Below are positions 27,995-36,907 of a stretch of 64,000 nt of DNA, in pieces (position 1 is the stretch's first letter; each line of letters starts with the position of its first letter). The position numbers were made by a program, and so were the translations under genes. The DNA comes from CAJQPP01 sp041747075. GTDB lineage: Bacteria; Planctomycetota; Planctomycetia; Pirellulales; Pirellulaceae. Location of the stretch: assembly GCA_041747075.1 (NCBI GenBank), contig JBGTFW010000169.1:1-64000 (forward strand), given 5' to 3'. The notes below the pieces were generated by a model. That model searched no databases, was not told the origin of the DNA, and was given only the letters and a program-made list of their open reading frames with translations.

Positions 27995-28420
27995 CTATTC
28001 ACTCCACAAGGCGCAGCCTCACGTGCATCGACACGAACCCCACCGGACCCGCTCGAACCGACGTATTTTCGCTGGGCGTGCTTTTGTACGAGTTGCTTAC
28101 CGGTTCGACTCCAATCGACAAGGCGACTTTGAAAGAAAAAGCAATTTTGCAAGTCCTCGCCTTGATCCGCGAGACAGAACCACCTCGCCCGAGTACTCGC
28201 CTGAGTCAATCAAAGGAAACGATCGAAGGCATCAGCAAGCAGCGAAAGATCGCCGCGCCACGGCTGGGCGACCTCCTCCGGGGCGAACTGGACTGGATCG
28301 TCATGCGCGCGATGAAAAAGGACCGCACCCGCCGCTACGGCGATTGCTTCCTGACCATTGTGCCCGCTGTACGCCGAATCGTTGCAACAAGAGCACTGGA
28401 TGGGTCAATATTTCAGATGC

Positions 28421-28604
28421 GACAACTGATCGGCTACAATTGGCTTCCGTCGGGCTTGTCCCTGCGCGGGCGACAACTGATCGGCTACAATTCGCTTCCG
28501 TCGGGCTTGTCCCGGCGCGGGCGACAACTGATCGGCTACAATTCGCTTCCGTCGGGCTTGTCCCGGCGCGGGCGTCAACTGATCGGCTACAATAAAAAAC
28601 GACG
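28421..28604 (+). repeat. 51-bp tandem repeat, about 3.6 copies
   Basis: Units start at 28421, 28472, 28523 and 28574, each exactly 51 bases (17 codons). Each begins GACAACTGATCGGCTACAAT and ends CTTGTCCCGGCGCGGGC, with few differences. The copies therefore keep a reading frame. The array lies in the kinase pseudogene and includes the motif GATCGGCTACA, whose reverse complement begins with GTAGC. Confidence 0.9.
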
Positions 28605-28733
28605 CCCCCGCTCTCCGCTGCGGGCTTGTCCCGGCGGAAGCAGCGATTTTGTTCCGCTTCAGCATGTGGAGTCGTGGCTCCCGCCGAGGCAAGCTCGACG
28701 GAGAGCCGTTTTCAGATGGAGGCTTTGATTTTG

Positions 28734-28833
28734 GTAGCTGATCAGTTGTGATCCCGCCGGGATAAACCCGGCGGAAATCAGCCCGGTGGGCGATGCCGTT
28801 GCCGGTAGCTGATCAGTGGTGATCCCGCCGGGA
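28734..28833 (-). repeat. Inverted relatives of the 51-bp unit (GTAGCTGATCAGT)
   Basis: GGTAGCTGATCAGTTGTGATCCCGCC... appears at 28734 and again, slightly changed, at 28805. Each is the reverse complement of the 51-bp unit in general form: GTAGC(T/C)GATCAGTTG followed by a CCCGCCGGG-type palindrome. The two copies and the array suggest a mobile mini-element that inserted in both orientations. Confidence 0.65.
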
Positions 28834-29856
28834 GAGAAACGGAAGACGGACGTGCCAAAACCGAATTCCTGCATTACATCGGCTGTGCCCAGATGCGGCT
28901 GAAGCGCTTCGACGAAGCAATTCAGTCGCTCGAAGAGTCCAATCGGCTGGCGGCAGAACGAGAGATTCCAAACCACGCCAACCAGATTTGTCTCGTGATC
29001 ATCCATTTCAAACAAGGAAAAACCGACGAGGCGAAAGAGGCACTCGCACAAATCGAAAAAGGAACTTGCCGAAGCTGGTGAGGAATTCAAACTGCAAGAC
29101 TACACCGAGAACCTGCTGGAAGAAGCACGGGAACTGATCGGTAAATAGTCGACAAATGTATTGGGAGTCAAGGCTCCTGCCGCGACCGTCTGCTGCGAAT
29201 ACCGCGGGCTCGTCCCGCGAAAGTTTATGCTCTGGCCCTGCACGAGCAGCCTGGTTCCGCCTCGGTGAAATTCAAAAAGCGCTGGAGGCATTACTCAAGA
29301 GTCTTTCTCTAAACCAGGGCGGAGACGAAATGCCTTTGCCTGCCGATACCGCATTTCTTGCCATGAGCTATCTGAAACCCGGTTAGCTCGAAGAAGCCAA
29401 CAAGTATCGCGAACTGTTTGACGAGGCGTTGAATCTGGAGCAATTCAAGGACGACGAGGAGAACCAGGGTTTTGCCCGCGATGTTGAACAGGCATTTTCA
29501 GAAATCGAGGCGGGCGATGATTCGGATGAAGGTGACTAACGAGATTACGCTCGAGGTCGGGTTTGGCGTCCATTGGGCGCAAAACAACCTGGAATCAGTG
29601 TGGCTGCTTCGCAGCTTGGGTTTGGTTGGTTCATGGGGTTGCGCCGGCTGGTCGCCGGTTCCACTCCATGCTTTATAATGTCGTGGCTTCGCCACCGGGA
29701 ATGATTCGGGACGTGTAGCCACGTCTACTATGGCGTTTTTAGCTGCGAAGAAGCCCCATCAACGCGGCAGCAAACGAAACCCCATGAACGCGTTCGCCGA
29801 CGAAATCCTTGAGTCCAATACCGCCCAAAGCTGCGGAGCAGCGGCACAACAACGAT

Positions 29857-30855
29857 ATGAATTCACTGATCAACTGGTTGCGGTTGATGCGCGTCTCGGG
29901 ACTGCCGACCGCATGGTCAAACGTCTTGATGGGTGCCGCCGCGACCGGACTCTTCAGCCGGCCAGGGTTCGTTTTGACGCTGTCGACAGTCCAGTTGATC
30001 CTCACGCTGCTGGCCGTCAGTTCCTGTTTGTACATCGGCGGGATGATCCTCAACGATGTTTGTGATTTGGAGGCAGATCGCCGGGAACGCCCGGAACGCG
30101 TTCTGCCGTCGGGGAGGATCAGTGTCGCCACCGCGCGATGGGCCGCAACGGCGTTTCTAATTGGCGGTGTCATGCTCGCGGCATTCAGTGCTCTCGAATT
30201 TGGCAAGCGCGGCATGCCGTATTTTGTGAACCCTTCGTTCGGAACCGCTTTGGCGTTGCTCGTCGCTATTGTCATCTACAATCGCGTCGCCAGGGAGAGT
30301 CCGTTCGGACCCGTTGTGATGGGCGTTTGTCGCGCACTGAATGTCTTGCTCGGTGCGTCATGCCTCGATTCCGCCAATGAGTTCGCGGGATTCGGCGCGC
30401 TACCGGTCTTTGTCGCCGTGTGCGTTGGCACGTTTGTCGCCGGGATCACGTGGTTCTCAAGCGAGGAGCATACGGCGGGTTCACGAAGAACCCTGATTGC
30501 TGGAGCACTGGTGATGGGGGCTGCCGTGACAGCGCTGCTTTGGCTGCCGTCGAGCGAGTTGCTCTGGAAATCCGTTTCGCGGCTGTCGTTTTCCGGAGAA
30601 GTCGCCCGATCACGGGCCTTCCGCATTTTGTTGTTGTTGGTGCTGTTGCCAGCCGCGCGGCGCGTTTGTCTGGCGATTGCAAGTCCCGAATCAGCCCGCA
30701 TCCAGCAAGCGGTCGTTGCCTGCCTGCGCTCGTTGATTATGATCGATGCGGCGTTATGCTACTTATTCGTTCCGGATCGGCCCTTTTTCGCGGCGACCGT
30801 CGCTTTGCTGATCGTTCCGGCGTTCGTCGTCGGCCGCTGGATTCGCCTAACCTGA
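29857..30855 (+). CDS. UbiA-type prenyltransferase, EboC-like
   Basis: Using ATG 29857 (the frame opens with TTG at 29809), the product is about 332 residues with eight or nine hydrophobic helices. The first UbiA motif is NDVCDLEADRRERPERVLPSGRIS (NDxxDxxxD, near residue 67), which binds the prenyl diphosphate through Mg2+. The second Asp-rich motif is weaker or altered: no clear DxxxD is visible between about 180 and 220. EboC proteins are a UbiA-like subgroup in the ebo cluster for moving metabolites to the periplasm. The next two genes match that cluster's EboE and EboF types, which supports this. It could also be a more general UbiA enzyme. Confidence 0.75.
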   Translation: MNSLINWLRLMRVSGLPTAWSNVLMGAAATGLFSRPGFVLTLSTVQLILTLLAVSSCLYIGGMILNDVCDLEADRRERPERVLPSGRISVATARWAATAFLIGGVMLAAFSALEFGKRGMPYFVNPSFGTALALLVAIVIYNRVARESPFGPVVMGVCRALNVLLGASCLDSANEFAGFGALPVFVAVCVGTFVAGITWFSSEEHTAGSRRTLIAGALVMGAAVTALLWLPSSELLWKSVSRLSFSGEVARSRAFRILLLLVLLPAARRVCLAIASPESARIQQAVVACLRSLIMIDAALCYLFVPDRPFFAATVALLIVPAFVVGRWIRLT

Positions 30856-30856
30856 C

Positions 30857-31093
30857 TCTCAGGCTTAAATCTCAAATCTCAACTCTTAAATCTCAACTCT
30901 TACATCTCAAATCTCAACTCTCAAATCTCCACCGCCGGACGCTTGCCTGCGAAGTCCGCTGTGGAAAGTCTGTTGTCCTGGCGAACGTTCCGGCAGCGGA
31001 CTTCTCCGGGGCGCGGTTAAACGATTCAGCTTTTTCGGCCCCTCTTGACTCTCATCTCTCGACTCTTGACTCTTACGCTAACTCTCTACTCCC
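30857..31093. repeat. Word-repeat flanks around a mosaic element of about 100 bp
   Basis: 30857-30930 and 31040-31093 consist of words such as TCAAATCTCAACTCTTAAATC and GACTCTTGACTCTTA. Between them, 30933-31034 contains GGACGCTTGCCTGCGAAGTCCGCTG and GGGGCGCGGTTAAACGA. Its reverse complement recurs at 59147-59251 next to another word-repeat tract. Non-coding; it separates eboC-like from the TIM-barrel gene. Confidence 0.75.
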
Positions 31094-31960
31094 ATGTTCC
31101 TCGGCTACAACACCAACGGACTGGCGCACCACGACCCTCTTCAGGCGATCGAACTGATCGCGGAACTGGGCTACCGGGGCCTCGCGATCACCGTCGATCA
31201 TCGCTGGCTGAACCCGTTCGCGGCCGATTTCGATCATCAAATCGAGCGTGTCCAGCGGCTGCTCAAGCTCTACCGAATACGAACCGTCGTCGAGACTGGC
31301 GCGAGGTTCCTGCTCGACCCCGCCAGCAAGCACGAACCGACCCTCGTCAGCGACGGTGCCACGGCGCGCGGGCGACGAATCGACTTTCTCAAGCGGTGCA
31401 TTGATATCGCCGAGGCTCTGGGCAGCGATTGTGTCTCGCTTTGGTCGGGAGTTCGTCCCGCTTCGCTCGAAATGCAGGAAGCCCTCGACCGGCTGGCAGC
31501 CTCACTGGAGCCGGTCGTTCGCTACGCCGACAACTGCAAGGTGATTCTGGGTTTCGAGCCGGAACCCGGTATGCTTATCGATACAATGGCGTCCTTCGAA
31601 AGGATGCTGCAGTGGATCGATTCGCCCGTGATCCAGTTGACGATGGACGTCGGGCATCTTTTCTGTCAGGGGGAGGTTCCGTTTGTCGAATACATTCAAC
31701 GCTGGAGTTCGCGGATTGTCAACGTGCATATCGAGGATATGCGGGCCGGCGTTCACGAACATCTGATGTTCGGCGACGGACAAATTCACTTCCCGCCGAT
31801 CATCGAGGCCTTGCACGAAGCCGCCTACGGGGGCGGCGTGTTCGTCGAACTCAGTCGCCACGGCCACGACGCCCCCAATATCGCGCGGCGCTCGCTGGAA
31901 TTCCTCGGACCGCTCATTGCGTTCGATGCGCCACGCGAGTCAAAACGGAGGCTGCCATGA
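31094..31960 (+). CDS. TIM-barrel isomerase/epimerase-like protein, EboE-like
   Basis: 288 residues, soluble. The pattern fits AP-endonuclease-2/xylose-isomerase-type TIM barrels: LGYNTNGLAHHD at the start, ITVDHRW, ETGARFLLDP, FEPEPGMLI (metal-binding Glu), TMDVGHLFCQGE (Asp and His) and HIEDMRAGVHEH. Sugar-phosphate isomerases/epimerases of this fold act on phosphorylated sugars or inositols. In the ebo cluster a member of this fold (EboE) accompanies a UbiA-type protein and a phosphodiesterase-like protein, as here. The stop overlaps the ATG of the next gene (ATGA). Confidence 0.8.
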   Translation: MFLGYNTNGLAHHDPLQAIELIAELGYRGLAITVDHRWLNPFAADFDHQIERVQRLLKLYRIRTVVETGARFLLDPASKHEPTLVSDGATARGRRIDFLKRCIDIAEALGSDCVSLWSGVRPASLEMQEALDRLAASLEPVVRYADNCKVILGFEPEPGMLIDTMASFERMLQWIDSPVIQLTMDVGHLFCQGEVPFVEYIQRWSSRIVNVHIEDMRAGVHEHLMFGDGQIHFPPIIEALHEAAYGGGVFVELSRHGHDAPNIARRSLEFLGPLIAFDAPRESKRRLP

Positions 31961-33300
31961 ATTCACCGTTGAATGCGCCGCTGGTGTTGCTTTCGATTCC
32001 TGGACTGCGCGTCGCGGACATTGCGCAAATGCCGGTTCTCGCGGGATGGGCCGCTTCGGGCGCGACCGGCAGGATTGGTCACAGCTTTCCCGGCGTCACC
32101 TGGCCGTCGCAATGTAATCTGCTCACCGGATCAACGGCCGGCGAGCATGGAGTCGTCGCCAACGGGTTTTACTGGCGCGACAAGCGGCAAGTCGAAATGT
32201 GGACCGCATGGAACGACGTGATCGAGCGCCCGCAATTGTGGGACGAGATCAAGGCGGCCCGGCCCGGTTGCACGACGGCCGCGTGGTTTCCGATGCTTGC
32301 TAAAGGTTGCGGGGCGGACGTGATTTGCATGCCCGCGCCGATTCACAAACCCGACGGAAGTGAGGAGATGTGGTGCTATACGCGTCCCCAGGACTTTTAT
32401 GGCGAACTTCTCGAGGAACTCGGACATTTTCCCTTGCAGCACTTTTGGGGGCCGCTCGCCGGCATCCCCTCGAGCCGCTGGATTGTCCAGTCGGCGATTC
32501 GCGCCGCGCGGCGATTCCGACCGGACTTCTGGTATATCTACCTGCCGCACCTCGACTACGCCGCGCAAAAATTCGGACCCGACAGCCCTCAGGCGACCGG
32601 GGCACTTCGCGAACTCGACGAGGTCCTTGGCGAACTGGTCGGCGGATTTGAAGAAATCTATTCCGGATCGCCGACATGGATGGCGGCCAGCGAATACGTT
32701 GTTTCGCCCGTCGCTCACGTCGTGTACCCCAACCGCGTATTACGTGACGCGGGATTGCTGGCCGTTGAGGAACTTGACGACGGGACCGAATTGATCGATT
32801 TCAGTGAAAGCAAGGCGTGGGCTTTGGTCGATCACCAGTTTTCGCACGTCTTTGTCGACGATTGCACCGCACCGGTGATTCAGCAAGTCGTCAACCTGTT
32901 CGACGAGATGGAGGGCATCCAGATGGTCCTTGCCGGCAATGCGCGACAATACGTGAATCTCGATCATCCTCGAAGCGGCGACGTTGTGGTTGTTTCCGAA
33001 CCCCGCAGTTGGCAGGCGTACTACTGGTGGGAGGACGATCAGGCGGCACCCCAATGGGCGCGCACCGTGGACATTCACCGCAAGCCGGGCTACGACCCGG
33101 TTGAACTTTTTTTTGATCCGGTGACGAAATCCATTCCGCTCGACGCCTCGCTCGTGCGCGGTTCCCATGGCGCACCGGCGCTGACAAGGGACATGCAAGG
33201 CGCGCTGGTCTGCAATCGCGCGGGAGTCGTTGGCAAGGGGGAGTTGATTGCCGACACGGCGATTCACGACATCGTGCTGAAACTTGCAGCGCCTTCATGA
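31957..33300 (+). CDS. Type I phosphodiesterase/alkaline-phosphatase-like protein, EboF-like
   Basis: The ATG at 31957 lies in the stop of the previous gene, so 447 residues. The N-terminus matches the metal site of nucleotide pyrophosphatases: LVLLSIPGLR, and a nucleophile Thr in SFPGVTWPSQCNLLTGSTAGEHG (about residue 48). Later a YLPHLDYAAQKFGPDSP segment (Asp and His) and RGSHGAP occur. The usual SDHG second-metal motif reads as SEYVVSPVAH, so one metal ligand position may be altered. It ends in a short tail with no signal peptide. The next gene starts inside its stop. Confidence 0.8.
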   Translation: MNSPLNAPLVLLSIPGLRVADIAQMPVLAGWAASGATGRIGHSFPGVTWPSQCNLLTGSTAGEHGVVANGFYWRDKRQVEMWTAWNDVIERPQLWDEIKAARPGCTTAAWFPMLAKGCGADVICMPAPIHKPDGSEEMWCYTRPQDFYGELLEELGHFPLQHFWGPLAGIPSSRWIVQSAIRAARRFRPDFWYIYLPHLDYAAQKFGPDSPQATGALRELDEVLGELVGGFEEIYSGSPTWMAASEYVVSPVAHVVYPNRVLRDAGLLAVEELDDGTELIDFSESKAWALVDHQFSHVFVDDCTAPVIQQVVNLFDEMEGIQMVLAGNARQYVNLDHPRSGDVVVVSEPRSWQAYYWWEDDQAAPQWARTVDIHRKPGYDPVELFFDPVTKSIPLDASLVRGSHGAPALTRDMQGALVCNRAGVVGKGELIADTAIHDIVLKLAAPS

Positions 33301-33902
33301 ACCTCGTCGAACAAAAGCAGGTGTTGCGCGGCGAGGCGATCGCCCGGCGCGAGCGTCTGACGGGCCGCGATGAACTCAGCCGCCTGATCATGGCTCATGT
33401 TCTTGACGGCCCGTGGATGGCAAATGTCGAAATGATCTGTTCCTACGTGAGCATGGGAAGCGAGGTCCGGACGCATGAGCTGATCAAGCGGCTTCTCACG
33501 GGACCGTGGACTGTCTGCGTTCCCTGGTGCGGCGGTAATGAGTTGAAACTGGCGAGAATCCTTTCGCTGGACGAACTGCGGCCGCGCACTCTCGGCATCC
33601 TTGAGCCTCCGCGATCGCTTCGCGAGGACCCGGCTCGCATCGTCGTGCCGGAAACGGTGGGTCTGCAACTCGTGCCAGGGCTGGCCTTTTCCACCGACGG
33701 AAAACGACTTGGATATGGTCGAGGCTACTACGATCGCCTGCTCGCTCGCTCGTCCGAAGCCAAGCGGATCGGGCTGGCGTTCAATTGCCAGATTTTTTCC
33801 GACGTGCCGACTGGCCCGCAAGATGTTTCCATGCACCGGATCGTCACGGAAACCGATATGTATGCCGGGAATTCGACGTTCAATTGTTCGACATTCAATT
33901 GA
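33297..33902 (+). CDS. 5-formyltetrahydrofolate cyclo-ligase
   Basis: About 200 residues. It converts 5-formyl-THF to 5,10-methenyl-THF using ATP. An N-terminal LVEQKQVLRGEAIARRERL is followed by CSYVSMGSEV and the C-terminal signature GYGRGYYDRLLAR (glycine-rich ATP loop and Arg). The ATG overlaps the previous stop by 4 bases, so it is translationally coupled to the EboF-like gene. The last ten residues (NSTFNCSTFN) come from an imperfect repeat TTCGAC-TTCAATTG, so the C-terminus may have been extended by a repeat. Confidence 0.88.
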   Translation: MNLVEQKQVLRGEAIARRERLTGRDELSRLIMAHVLDGPWMANVEMICSYVSMGSEVRTHELIKRLLTGPWTVCVPWCGGNELKLARILSLDELRPRTLGILEPPRSLREDPARIVVPETVGLQLVPGLAFSTDGKRLGYGRGYYDRLLARSSEAKRIGLAFNCQIFSDVPTGPQDVSMHRIVTETDMYAGNSTFNCSTFN

Positions 33903-33939
33903 GCGACACCCACACTCAATAAAAGTGCGAAACCTGAAC

Positions 33940-36594
33940 TTAACGCCGCGGAGGCAAGAGACTGGGTCGCTCCGGGTCGCGGCGGTCGGGCGGGCTTGTG
34001 CCCGGCGGCGGAGAACCGAAAAATGACGTGACGGAACTGTCGACCTCCCATACGGCCTGGTCGACATCGACCGTCCACCAGAATGGCGGTCCCGTGAACT
34101 CGGGGCTGGACCACGTGAGGCTGACCGTCATTTCCCGGGTAGTCGTTTGGACGAACCGCGCGGGATCGCCGGTGACCGCAACGTCGATCAGATCGTCGCT
34201 ATTTGCCGCCGCGCGCGCGTCGACCAATTCGAATGCACTGGTCTGGTAATTGAGCAGTCGCACCGTCTGGATGACGTCTCCTGCCGGACCGCCCGTCATG
34301 CGAGACTCCAGCTTGAACCTCAATTCGGCGGGTTCCGGATTGATGCTCGTCGTCTGGAGGATCATGTCGATTTTCTGTTTCGCGAAATTGGCCGTGGGAC
34401 CTGGGTCAATCTCCAGGTAGACGTTGTCGGACTGCTCCATGTTGGCCGTTTGCCCGGCGGAAACAAAACCATCAAGCAGCTTCCTTCCCTCGGCGAACAT
34501 CGTGTTGAGGCACTTGACGATAACCAGACGGACGCCGTCGACGCCCGCCTCGACAACTGAACCCTCGCCGAGGTCCGATGCGTTGAAGCGCAATTGCATT
34601 TGGCCCGACGGAAGGAGCGTTTCGCGAATGCGAAACGATTTCTGGAACCAGCCCCCCGAAACTTCGCTGCCGGCAGGTCCCACGGTCTCGAGATTGGTCC
34701 ACGTCGCGCCGCCGTCGTTGGAGATTTCCACGACGAAGACGTCTTGCTTCGGGGCACCGCCCAGGTCGTTTGAATACCATCGGTAATAGGAGAGCACCGC
34801 GTCCATCGCGCCCGGTCCGTTGGCGTTGAGGATCGTCGAGGTAAGGATGGTACTCCCGGCGTCGACGTCCGAGTTCCCGTCGGCGTTATCGGTGACGTAG
34901 CATCTTCCGGAACCATCGCCATCGACTGGTGGATCGCCGCGATCGCCTCCCCCGGCGGGAATCGCCCGTTCCCAATGCCCGTCCGCGGCGTCACCGCTGA
35001 CCGTCCATCCCTGATGGGATTCAAAATTGTCGTCAAAGGCAACTTCGGAGGAATAACCGCTGACGGCCATGTACGTATCGTCGGGAGCGTTGACCGGGTC
35101 GCAAACGAGAGAACCGTCCCCGGCCATCACACTGACGAAATACGAAACGGTGGACCCGCAATGCGTCGCGGGAAAATTCGCTTCGTACACGCCAGGCGTC
35201 ACTTCGTTCATCGCAAAGGACTCGAAGCCGTTTCCGCGATCAAGGTGGAGGACGCCCGTGCCCGGCAAGGCTTCTCCGAAAAGGGGTGTCACGTTGACCG
35301 TGAACTCGACTCCACCGCCGGAATTGATCATTTCCGGCCGGCCTTCCGGAAAGTCAAACTGCACGGGATTGAGCCGTACCAGAAACAGTCCGTTCTGCCG
35401 ATCATTGACCAGGATCGTGCCGCTGGCGAACCAGGGAAAGACCGACCAGACGCCGTTGAAATTCACCGAAGTGTCGGTATTGTACGTATCGAAATACGCG
35501 ACTTCGCTCAATTGCGCTGGATCGCTTCCCGACTGAAGCACGCGGATGCCCGCCGAGTAACTGCCGGAGTAAATCTTGTCTCCCTTGACATACAGGTTGT
35601 GGTCAATCGCGTTGGTCGAACCGGAAAAGTAACCCTTGTAAACCGGAGCGTCCAGATTGAGACAATCGAAGATGTGCATTCGCGTCGGTCCACCGAAATT
35701 CGACTCGTCCAGTTCATCCCCCATGTAAAAGTACCGGTGATCCTCCGACAGCCACCCCTGATGCGTGTAGCCATCCTCGGCATATCCGTTTCGGGAGATC
35801 ATCGTCATGTTCGCCTTGTTGGTCACATCGACGATCGTGACGGTGTCCTCGTTGGAGCAGAACGCAACCTCTTTCCCTGCGTAATCCGCATCGGGTCCGT
35901 GATAGTTGACGACCTGAACATCATGCGTGTAACCGTCACCGGAAAAATTCCCGGCTGTGACTGGAGCGACGGGATTGTTGATGTTAACGACGTGCAATCC
36001 GCCAGATGCCTTATTGGAACCGACAATGTAGGCATACCCTGTGTCCACATTGATGGCAATGTTGTGCGCGCTGTTGATGCCGCTGTACCAGGCGTCGTTG
36101 GTAAAGACTTGCGGGCTGGTCGGGCTGACGCCGCGAAGACGCTTCAGGTCAAATACCTGCATCCCGTGGCTTCCGTTGCTGTCTGAAACAATAAAGACGT
36201 AATTGTTGCGGACTTTCATGTCGCGCCACGCCGAATTTCCCGTCTGGCTCGGCAAGTTTCCAAGGTATCCGGGATTGCGCGGGTCGCTGATATCAACGAA
36301 TGAGGTCTTGTTGGTCAGGCCAACGATGGCGTATTCCTTACGGGTTTGCGGATCGGTCCATCCCCAGCAGTCATTGCCCAGCACGTTTGCGGCGCCTCCA
36401 CTGCCCAATTCATCGAGGGTCAGCCGCCCGAGCAGTTCCATGCTCCGCGAATCCCACGGTCCATTGCCACCGATCCCTGGCGGAGCGGCGTTTCGAATCG
36501 ACTTGCCGCCATTCGGATCGTCGTGAGGCACCAGCGCAACGAGCAACGAGACGAACAGACCCGGAAAACAGCGGGCCGCGAAATGGATACTCAT
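33940..36594 (-). CDS. Secreted choice-of-anchor-B family protein with C-terminal module
   Basis: 884 residues with a signal-like N-terminus (CFPGLFVSLLVALVP). Residues about 55-410 form a repeated beta-propeller-like region: WGWTDPQTRKEYAIVGLTNKTSFVDIS, AHNIAINVDTGYAYIVGSN, VDVTNKANMTMISRNGYAEDGYTHQGWLSEDHRYFYMGDE. This is typical of the choice-of-anchor-B (LVIVD-type) family. From about 412 to 872 it shares a module with the neighbouring metalloprotease: GVLHLDRGNGFESFAMNEV, GGGDRGDPPVDGDGSG, a MAM/immune-inhibitor-like segment and NYQTSAFELVDARA. The end is Pro/Arg-rich. Probably cell-surface or secreted; no enzymatic site is seen. Confidence 0.8.
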   Translation of the reverse strand: MSIHFAARCFPGLFVSLLVALVPHDDPNGGKSIRNAAPPGIGGNGPWDSRSMELLGRLTLDELGSGGAANVLGNDCWGWTDPQTRKEYAIVGLTNKTSFVDISDPRNPGYLGNLPSQTGNSAWRDMKVRNNYVFIVSDSNGSHGMQVFDLKRLRGVSPTSPQVFTNDAWYSGINSAHNIAINVDTGYAYIVGSNKASGGLHVVNINNPVAPVTAGNFSGDGYTHDVQVVNYHGPDADYAGKEVAFCSNEDTVTIVDVTNKANMTMISRNGYAEDGYTHQGWLSEDHRYFYMGDELDESNFGGPTRMHIFDCLNLDAPVYKGYFSGSTNAIDHNLYVKGDKIYSGSYSAGIRVLQSGSDPAQLSEVAYFDTYNTDTSVNFNGVWSVFPWFASGTILVNDRQNGLFLVRLNPVQFDFPEGRPEMINSGGGVEFTVNVTPLFGEALPGTGVLHLDRGNGFESFAMNEVTPGVYEANFPATHCGSTVSYFVSVMAGDGSLVCDPVNAPDDTYMAVSGYSSEVAFDDNFESHQGWTVSGDAADGHWERAIPAGGGDRGDPPVDGDGSGRCYVTDNADGNSDVDAGSTILTSTILNANGPGAMDAVLSYYRWYSNDLGGAPKQDVFVVEISNDGGATWTNLETVGPAGSEVSGGWFQKSFRIRETLLPSGQMQLRFNASDLGEGSVVEAGVDGVRLVIVKCLNTMFAEGRKLLDGFVSAGQTANMEQSDNVYLEIDPGPTANFAKQKIDMILQTTSINPEPAELRFKLESRMTGGPAGDVIQTVRLLNYQTSAFELVDARAAANSDDLIDVAVTGDPARFVQTTTREMTVSLTWSSPEFTGPPFWWTVDVDQAVWEVDSSVTSFFGSPPPGTSPPDRRDPERPSLLPPRR

Positions 36595-36755
36595 GTTTGC
36601 CCCGGATTCCTGAGTGAAAAGAGGTGCGAACGCATCAGGCGGAACCGGTGATCAGCCAGCCGTTCCGAATCGGTATTGTAACCTGGGACAGACAGGGTAT
36701 GCCAGCCGGCCCGCCGGTACGAATGGATCTCGTCGCGGAAGACACCAAGGCTTTC

Positions 36756-36833
36756 GTAGCGGATGCCGGCCAAGGCTTTCGTAACGGCGGAATTGCGCGT
36801 TCCGCGATCGAAACACTTCGCGAGTTCCGCTAC
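36756..36833. repeat. Two GTAGC-box palindromes, opposite orientations
   Basis: One copy reads GTAGC GGATGCCG GCCA AGGCTTTC at 36756-36780 (+), with an imperfect stem. The other, on the minus strand at 36810-36833, reads GTAGC GGAACTC GCGA A GTGTTTC. The latter closely matches the copy at 62791-62814. Confidence 0.65.
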
Positions 36834-36844
36834 GAGGGCACCAC

Positions 36845-36876
36845 CAAAAAACGCCCGCGCGAGGGCTCGCGGGCGT
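36845..36876 (-). terminator. Rho-independent terminator of the metalloprotease gene
   Basis: On the minus strand: ACGCCCGCG, 7-8 base loop, CGCGGGCGT (perfect 9-base stem), then TTTTTT (run of six). It lies about 30 bases after the stop of the metalloprotease gene and points the right way. The clearest intrinsic terminator in the window. Confidence 0.88.
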
Positions 36877-36907
36877 TGTGTACGAATCAGCAAGTCGGGC
36901 AAATTCG

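Larger units (their letters stand above)
28000..29539 (+). pseudogene. Degraded serine/threonine kinase with TPR repeats
   Basis: From about 28018 the frame reads like the middle of a planctomycete Ser/Thr kinase: TDVFSLGVLLYELLTGSTP (the aspartate-containing helix after the catalytic loop), EPPRPSTRLSQS and LRGELDWIVMRAMKKDRTRRY. The glycine-rich loop, catalytic HRD and DFG regions are missing. About 28370 the frame passes into LYAESLQQEHW, a TPR-like phrase, so kinase and TPR are joined by deletion. After a repeat insertion, TPR text resumes (GRAKTEFLHYIG, MRLKRFDEAIQSLEESNRL), shifts frame near 29060 (KELAEAGEEFKLQDY) and stops at 29148. A further TPR tail at 29230-29539 has an in-frame TAG at 29384-29386. 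Confidence 0.8.
36595..36907. other. Leader/intergenic region between two secreted paralogs
   Basis: No gene here. It holds two GTAGC-box palindromes and a Rho-independent terminator for the metalloprotease. Immediately upstream of the choice-of-anchor-B gene, CGTTCGCAC (minus strand, about 36625-36633) also occurs in the leader of the metalloprotease (about 40096-40104), which may be a shared regulatory or leader feature. Confidence 0.5.

Noticed and set aside
28421..28604. CRISPR-like array
   Set aside because: The units are direct tandem copies of 51 bases with no unique spacers, so this is an ordinary tandem repeat.
30420..31157. Shared peptide words (RRTLAC, SGARLNDSA) in frames at 30.9 kb and 59.2 kb as a protein family
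   Set aside because: They arise from translation of the mosaic DNA element, which lacks start sites and shifts frame between copies.
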